In this document: piece after piece, positions 50,286-54,657 of the stretch
Layout: each line of letters opens with the position of its first letter
Numbering within the stretch: position 1 is the first letter of the stretch
Assembly (NCBI GenBank): GCA_023264995.1
Contig: JAHFUR010000029.1
Coordinates: forward strand, 1-54,657
Reading direction: 5' to 3'
From: Acidimicrobiia bacterium
Lineage (GTDB): Bacteria > Actinomycetota > Acidimicrobiia > Acidimicrobiales > AC-14
DNA: 54,657 bases
Program-made: the position numbers and the translations under genes
Notes under the pieces: model-generated
The model's database searches: none
The model's input: the letters and a program-made list of their open reading frames with translations, nothing else
What the model was told of the DNA's origin: nothing

Positions 50286-51416
50286 TCAGCGGCCGAGCGC
50301 GTGGGCCAGGTCGGCAATGAGGTCGTCGACGTCCTCGATCCCCACCGACAGCCGGACCAGTCCCGGGTCGGCGGCCAATGGCGTGCCGGCCAGGCTGGCG
50401 TGGCTCATGCGGGCCGGGTAGCCGATCAGTGATTCCGCACCGCCCAGGGACTCGCCCAGGGTGAACAGCCGGGTACGGGCCACCAGGTCGGCGGCGGCCG
50501 CCTCCCCCCCACGCAGGACGCAGGACACCATGCCCCCGAAACCGCCCGTCATCTGGCGGGCAGCCAGGGCGTGACCGGGGTGGTCGGCGAGCCCCGGGTA
50601 GGACACCGAGCGCACCGCCGGGTGGGAGCGGAGGTAGCCGGCGACCGCCAAGGCGTTGGTGCAGTGGCGGTCCATGCGCAGCGCCAGGGTCTTGACCCCG
50701 CGGAGGACGAGGAAGCAATCGAACGGCCCGGGGACCGACCCCGCCGCGTTGCGGACGAGGCGGATGGCCGCGGCCAGGTCGTCGTCATCGGTGGCTACGA
50801 AGCCGCCGATCACGTCGGAGTGCCCGCCGAGGTACTTGCTGGTCGAGTGGACCACAAGATGGGCGCCGAGCTCCAACGGCCGCTGCAGCCAGGGCGTGGC
50901 GAAGGTGTTGTCGACGGCGCACCACGCCTGCCGCTCGCGGGCCAGGGCCGCCAACGCGGCGATGTCGACGACCTGGAGGCCGGGGTTGGTCGGTGACTCG
51001 GCCCAGACGAGCCGGGTCCGGTCGGTCCAGGCGCCGGCGACGGCGCCCAGGTCGGACAGGTCGACCGCGGTGAACGAGGCGCGGTGGACCTGGCTCAGGA
51101 GCCGGTGCGTGCCGCCGTACCCATCGGCGTTCACCAGGACGTGGTCATCGGGCCCCAGCTGGCGCAGCACAGAGTCGACGGCGGCCATGCCGCTGGCGAA
51201 GGCGAGGCCGTGCGCCGCCCCCTCAAGGGAGGCCAGGCAGGTCTCAAGGGCGGTACGCGTCGGGTTTGCCGTGCGGGCGTACTCGTAGCCCTTGTGGCCG
51301 CCGAGGCCCTCCTGGGCGAACGTGGAGGTCTGGTAGATCGGCGTGGTGACCGCGCCGGTGGCCGGGTCGGGCTCCTGGCCCTCGTGGACGGCCCGGGTGG
51401 AGAACCCGGCGATCAG
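50286..51416 (-). CDS. Cystathionine gamma-synthase-type PLP enzyme
   Basis: The product has about 376 residues. It has FSTRAVHEGQEPDPATGAVT, YQTSTFAQEGLGGHKGYEYA, PTRTALETCLASLEG, DNTFATPWLQRPLELGAH and the PLP lysine in HSTSKYLGGHSDVIGG. This set defines the Cys/Met metabolism trans-sulfuration family; cystathionine gamma-synthase or gamma-lyase is most likely. The first ATG (51188) would remove a conserved 75-residue N-terminus. The true start seems to be at 51411-51416, where CTG ATC GCC overlaps the TGA of the upstream CooC-like gene; neither codon is a standard start. Translational coupling to that gene is likely. Confidence 0.85.
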   Translation of the reverse strand: MIAGFSTRAVHEGQEPDPATGAVTTPIYQTSTFAQEGLGGHKGYEYARTANPTRTALETCLASLEGAAHGLAFASGMAAVDSVLRQLGPDDHVLVNADGYGGTHRLLSQVHRASFTAVDLSDLGAVAGAWTDRTRLVWAESPTNPGLQVVDIAALAALARERQAWCAVDNTFATPWLQRPLELGAHLVVHSTSKYLGGHSDVIGGFVATDDDDLAAAIRLVRNAAGSVPGPFDCFLVLRGVKTLALRMDRHCTNALAVAGYLRSHPAVRSVSYPGLADHPGHALAARQMTGGFGGMVSCVLRGGEAAAADLVARTRLFTLGESLGGAESLIGYPARMSHASLAGTPLAADPGLVRLSVGIEDVDDLIADLAHALGR

Positions 51417-52231
51417 CTTTGCAGCGCGGCGATGCGGGCGTCGATCCGGTCGCGCTCGGCCAGCAGCGCGTCGCGCTCGGAGTCCTCGTTCTCGATCACG
51501 GCGATGATCCGCTCGACGGCGTCACGTACGGGCTGGGCCTCGCCGGCGAACAGCGGGCCGCCGCGCCGGTCACACTTGGGGACGTCGGCATCCCAGGGCA
51601 CGACGGTGGCCAGCGGCACGCCGTACTCGTCGGAGAGTCGGTTGAACAGCTCCACATCGGCCTCGCCCTTGGCCTTGTTGCCCACGCCGTAGATACGGGG
51701 GATGCCGAGCTCGCGGGCCAGCGGGACGGTGCGCCCTGCCGTCATGACCGACTTGTGGGTCGGCTCCATGATCATCAGCAGCACGTCGGCGTAGGCCAGA
51801 GTGCCGCCCGAGCGGCTCAGGTGCTCAAGCCCGGCCTCCATGTCGACCAGGGTGACGTCGGCCTCCTCCTCGATGGCGGTACCCAGGAGGCTCCGGACCA
51901 TGTAGTGGTCGGCGCAGCTACAGCCGGCGCCGGCCTGGTCGATGCGCATGGCGTGGAGCAGCGTCACCCCGGAGGGGGTGGGCAGGCCGTACTCGGCGAG
52001 GAGAGCGCCCGGCGACAGCGTGCCGTCGCCCAGGCCGACGACGAGCTTCCGGGGCACGAGCGGCGCCTCGTTGGCCGTCTTCTCGTCCAGCCCGAGGCTC
52101 ATGGCCAGGTTGGGGTTGGAGTCCGTGTCCACGGCCAGCACCCGCTTGCCCCGGGCGACGTAGGCCTGGCACAGCAACCCGGACAGCGAGGTCTTGCCTA
52201 CCCCGCCCTTGCCGACGACACCGAGTTTCAT
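51413..52231 (-). CDS. CooC-like MinD/Mrp-family ATPase
   Basis: The product has 272 residues from the ATG at 52229-52231. It begins MKLGVVGKGGVGKTSLSGLL, a deviant Walker A. VLAVDTDSNPNLAMSLGL (switch I) and VTLVDMEAGLEHLSRSGG follow, matching CooC nickel-insertion ATPases of carbon monoxide dehydrogenase. CSCADHYMVR provides the CxC used by CooC to bind nickel or zinc. No CODH gene is in the window, so the client protein is unknown. GGGAG lies about 7 nt upstream. It overlaps the downstream trans-sulfuration gene by 4 nt and ends in a charged helix (ENEDSERDALLAERDRID). Confidence 0.85.
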   Translation of the reverse strand: MKLGVVGKGGVGKTSLSGLLCQAYVARGKRVLAVDTDSNPNLAMSLGLDEKTANEAPLVPRKLVVGLGDGTLSPGALLAEYGLPTPSGVTLLHAMRIDQAGAGCSCADHYMVRSLLGTAIEEEADVTLVDMEAGLEHLSRSGGTLAYADVLLMIMEPTHKSVMTAGRTVPLARELGIPRIYGVGNKAKGEADVELFNRLSDEYGVPLATVVPWDADVPKCDRRGGPLFAGEAQPVRDAVERIIAVIENEDSERDALLAERDRIDARIAALQS

Positions 52232-52451
52232 CCACGTCTCCCTTCCGAGTCCCCCTCCATCATGCCGCGAACCTGACCTCGGGCGGGGCGATTCCCCGTC
52301 CCGAACACGTGGTCGGGTATGATCGGGGGGCGACGGGTGCACTCGGCACCTCAGTCGGGGCCTTTCCTTCCTCCTGTGCGACCGGGCCAGCGTGGCCCGG
52401 GCGACGACCTGGCGGGTTCGGCCCGCCTCGTACCCAGCTCAGGAGATCACC

Positions 52452-53711
52452 ATCACCACGAAATCGTTCGCCGCGCTCGGCGTCGCGCCCGACTTGGCCG
52501 CCGCTCTGGCCGCCTCCGGTATCACGTCGCCCTTTGCCATCCAGACCCTCACCATCCCCGACGCCCTCGCCGGCCGCGACGTCTGCGGCAAGGCCCAGAC
52601 CGGTTCGGGCAAGACCCTGGCCTTCGGCCTGCCGGTCATCATGCGTACCACCGAGGCCCGGCCCAACCACCCCAAGGCGCTCATCCTCGTCCCCACCCGT
52701 GAGCTGGCCCACCAGGTCCAGGAGGTGCTCACGCCCCTCGCCGCGTCCCGCGACCTGCGGCTGAGCGCTATCTACGGCGGGGCGCCGATGGACCGCCAGG
52801 TCAAGGCGCTCAAGCGGGGGGTCGAGATCGTGGTGGCCACGCCCGGCCGCCTCATCGACCTGGGCGACCGGGGCGACATCTCCCTCTCGGAGGTCGAGAT
52901 CCTGGTCCTCGACGAGGCCGACCGCATGGTCGACATGGGCTTCATGCCCCAGGTCGAGTGGGTGCTGCGCCGGCTGCCCGTCCCCCACCAGACGCTGCTC
53001 TTCTCGGCCACCCTGGACTCCGACGTCGACCACCTCATCAAGACCTACGTCAACGCCCCGGCCCACCACGAGGTGGAGTCGGAGACGCCGACGGTCGACA
53101 GCATGGAGCACCGGTTCCTCAAGGTCCACCAGATGGACAAGGTGAAGGTGGCCTCGGCCATCGCCCAGCACGTCTACCGCACCCTGGTCTTCGTCCGGAC
53201 CAAGCGGGGCGCCGACCGCCTCGTGGTGCAGCTGCGCAAGGAGGGGGCCAAGACCGAGGTCCTGCACGGCGGCCTCACCCAGGGCGCCCGCCAGAAGGCC
53301 CTGCAGCGCTTCACCGCCGGCGACGTCGGCATCCTCGTGGCCACCGATGTGGCCGCTCGGGGCCTCGACATCGACGGCGTCGACGTGGTCGTCCACTACG
53401 ACCCCCCGGAGGACCACAAGGCCTACCTGCACCGCTCGGGGCGCACAGCCCGGGCCGGCGAGACCGGCGTGGCCGTCAGCCTGCTCCTGTGGGACCAGGT
53501 GGCCGAGGCCGAGAAGCTGCGCCGGCGTCTCGGCATCCGCCAGCCGCTGGTCGAGGCCTTCTCCAACGACGTCCGCCTCCAGAACCTGGCCGCCGACGTG
53601 TGGGGCCCGCTCGACGAGCTGGAGCCCGCCGGTGCCGGCGCTCCCGTGCAGGCGACCCACACCATCGCCCGACGGATGGGTGGCGGCGCCGGTCGCCGAC
53701 GCCGGCGCTGA
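52452..53711 (+). CDS. DEAD-box RNA helicase
   Basis: The product has about 419 residues. All motifs are present: Q-motif FAALGV...PFAIQ, AQTGSGKT, PTRELAHQV, TPGRLIDL, VLDEADRMVDMGF, FSATLD, VFVRTKRGADRL, VATDVAARGLDIDGVDVVVH and HRSGRTARAG. It is a minimal helicase with a short tail ending RRRR. An AGGAG (52441-52445) lies 6 nt before an in-frame ATC at 52452 that reads ITTKSFAALGV, exactly where homologues have MTT. No ATG, GTG or TTG fits. I propose an AUC start. A GTATGATC at 52316-52323 may be the -10 region, giving a leader of about 120 nt. Confidence 0.92.
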   Translation: MTTKSFAALGVAPDLAAALAASGITSPFAIQTLTIPDALAGRDVCGKAQTGSGKTLAFGLPVIMRTTEARPNHPKALILVPTRELAHQVQEVLTPLAASRDLRLSAIYGGAPMDRQVKALKRGVEIVVATPGRLIDLGDRGDISLSEVEILVLDEADRMVDMGFMPQVEWVLRRLPVPHQTLLFSATLDSDVDHLIKTYVNAPAHHEVESETPTVDSMEHRFLKVHQMDKVKVASAIAQHVYRTLVFVRTKRGADRLVVQLRKEGAKTEVLHGGLTQGARQKALQRFTAGDVGILVATDVAARGLDIDGVDVVVHYDPPEDHKAYLHRSGRTARAGETGVAVSLLLWDQVAEAEKLRRRLGIRQPLVEAFSNDVRLQNLAADVWGPLDELEPAGAGAPVQATHTIARRMGGGAGRRRRR

Positions 53712-53730
53712 GCTGGGCGTCGACCGTCTC

Positions 53731-53758
53731 TTGACGCCGGCGCCCGATTCAGTATGCT
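53731..53758 (+). promoter_or_regulatory. Promoter of the tiny membrane-protein gene
   Basis: TTGACG (53731-53736) and TATGCT (53753-53758) are separated by 16 bp, a good sigma-70-type promoter. The GTG start lies 6 nt beyond the -10, so transcription should begin at or next to the start codon. Confidence 0.7.
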
Positions 53759-53764
53759 CCCGTC

Positions 53765-53869
53765 GTGCCCATCCTTGGAGAGGTTTCTGACGGGATAGTC
53801 CTCCTGGTCATCGTCGCCATCGTCGTGGTCGGCGTGATCGTGGCCATGGTGTTGGGTAAGGGGAAATAG
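53765..53869 (+). CDS. 34-residue single-pass membrane protein
   Basis: The reading frame gives MPILGEVSDGIVLLVIVAIV, then VVGVIVAMVLGKGK. A short polar N-terminus, a 22-residue hydrophobic helix and a basic GKGK end predict an N-out single-pass protein. A good promoter sits just upstream, and the mRNA appears leaderless (6 nt between -10 and GTG). Small conserved membrane peptides of this type are usually missed in annotation. Its role is unknown; it lies 53 bp after the DEAD-box helicase but has its own promoter. Confidence 0.65.
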   Translation: MPILGEVSDGIVLLVIVAIVVVGVIVAMVLGKGK

Positions 53870-53911
53870 GCACCCGGCCGCGCCGGCCGGCCGCCGTCTG
53901 AGCGGGTCGCG

Positions 53912-54657
53912 CTAGGTCAGGGCGAACGTCGCTCCGGCGGCGGCGGTGTCGCCCTGTACCCGAAATCGCAGGCTGGTGGCACCGTTCGGGACATGGAACA
54001 CGACGAAGCCGCGTAGCGCCGCGCCCGGCCGGAGCTGGCCCTCGGGCGGGCCGGGCGTAATGGTCGTGAAGGCCTCGTCGTACTCGCGACCCGTCCCGTC
54101 GACCAGGTGGGCGCCGACCAGGGACGAGAACGACTGGTCCTTGGTGGACCTGTTGGTGACCTGAAGGTCGACGGAGACCAGCCGGTTGCCGGCGTCGGGC
54201 GTGTCGAATGCGTTCGTGACGGGTTGGGGGTCCTTGAAGCCCAGGACCGTCACGTCAAAGGCCCCGGTGCGGGCCGTCTCCCCGACGGCGCGGGGGCGGG
54301 CCGGGCCGGCGTCGGCCGGCGCGGACGCCGGCGCCGGCGCGGGTGACGACGTCGGTGCCACGCCAGCCGCGGCGGGTTGACCGCCAGCCCCGGGGGCCGG
54401 CGCCGCCGGCGACGGCGGTTCGGCCTGACCGGCGAGAGTGGTGGAGCTCGCGCCAGCGGCGGTCGTGGTGGGTGCCGTGGTGCCGCCGGCCGGCCAGAAG
54501 CTCACGACCAGACCGACCACCACCGCCAGGGGGAGGAGGACCAGCGCCCACCGCGGGAGCGGGAGGCGGCCTGCAGGCGGGAGCTCGGGCGTTGGCGGCG
54601 CCAGCCGGGGAGCGGGTCGCGGTGATGCGGCCGTCCTCGTCGTCGGCTGGGCCGCCG
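53912..54657 (-). CDS. DUF4352-like anchored protein, N-terminus outside the window
   Basis: The frame is open to the window end. The visible order is a Pro/Ala-rich cytoplasmic segment (RPAPRLAPPTPELPPAGRLP), a membrane helix (WALVLLPLAVVVGLVVSF), a long Thr/Ala/Pro-rich linker, and an external domain with FDVTVLGFKDPQP, RLVSVDLQVTNRSTKDQSFS and GFVVFHVPNG, matching the DUF4352 immunoglobulin-like fold. Such proteins are often bound outside the membrane and their ligands are unknown. A GTG at 54521-54523 could start a shorter form, but the transmembrane segment is then cut, so I treat the gene as partial. Confidence 0.75.
   Translation of the reverse strand, partial: AAQPTTRTAASPRPAPRLAPPTPELPPAGRLPLPRWALVLLPLAVVVGLVVSFWPAGGTTAPTTTAAGASSTTLAGQAEPPSPAAPAPGAGGQPAAAGVAPTSSPAPAPASAPADAGPARPRAVGETARTGAFDVTVLGFKDPQPVTNAFDTPDAGNRLVSVDLQVTNRSTKDQSFSSLVGAHLVDGTGREYDEAFTTITPGPPEGQLRPGAALRGFVVFHVPNGATSLRFRVQGDTAAAGATFALT

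Noticed and set aside
50286-51188. 300-residue version of the trans-sulfuration enzyme
   Set aside because: Starting at the first ATG would remove about 75 conserved N-terminal residues that are clearly readable upstream.

Overview
The window is about 54.7 kb of high-GC DNA from an actinobacterium, probably a deep-branching lineage such as Acidimicrobiia. The evidence is an acidic DUF4193-type zinc-ribbon protein, a GAF-ANTAR regulator, a septum-formation-family membrane protein with a Lys/Ala-rich tail, actinobacterial-style lipoproteins, a GH25 lysozyme and several apparently leaderless genes. The exact taxon is inference.

Left flank (1-11.4 kb): ordinary chromosomal genes. They include a partial hypothetical gene, the DUF4193 protein, a double-domain ThyX-like protein paired with an M20 amidohydrolase, a lipoprotein, a CBS-domain protein coupled to a small stress-like protein, a secreted BNR/sialidase-like protein, peptide deformylase, an SRPBCC protein, a membrane protein behind a 7-codon leader ORF, a lipoprotein and a secreted GH25 lysozyme. 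A broken VapBC remnant lies near 9.7 kb.

Mobile region (11.3-28.35 kb): an integrative element of about 16 kb sits at a tRNA-Val(CAC) gene. A 46-bp piece of the tRNA 3' part (28277-28322) is repeated exactly at 12301-12346. Tandem GATGTGCACCA repeats, candidate integrase arm sites, occur inside both ends. The right side carries a tyrosine integrase, an excisionase-like protein, a nested palindrome (candidate oriT) and a MobF/TrwC relaxase-helicase. No coupling protein or type IV secretion genes are seen, so it looks mobilizable rather than self-transmissible. The left end carries a Phd-VapC toxin-antitoxin pair. A near-identical pair outside the left att, followed by pieces of the relaxase start region and int-side end, looks like the deleted remnant of a sister element (tandem accretion). 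The cargo is a 5'-truncated trypsin-like protease, inverted ABC-transporter scraps behind a 20-bp palindrome, a truncated IS630 transposase, an XRE regulator, and an RHS/YD-repeat protein with an unrecognised C-terminal tip followed by a 4-nt-overlapping small membrane protein, a candidate toxin-immunity pair. This cargo lies between two apparently identical 935-bp direct repeats. The second repeat cuts off the RHS N-terminus and carries a complete VapC with only the last 85 nt of its antitoxin gene.

Right flank (28.35-54.66 kb): chromosomal genes again. An acetoacetate-decarboxylase-like CDS ends inside the tRNA. Next come a GT4 glycosyltransferase, an MscS channel, and a tightly coupled four-gene lipid-type operon (fatty acyl reductase-HAD fusion, zinc dehydrogenase, LarA-like DUF2088 protein, acyltransferase). 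These are followed by a DUF2207-like membrane protein, glutamate synthase large subunit without an adjacent small subunit, a GAF-ANTAR regulator, a septum-formation-like protein, aconitase, a large membrane protein, an isolated bS18 with a long tail, a cystathionine gamma-synthase-type enzyme, a CooC-like ATPase, a DEAD-box helicase, a tiny leaderless membrane protein and a partial DUF4352-like protein. Aconitase and the DEAD-box gene both appear to start at ATC codons behind strong Shine-Dalgarno sequences.
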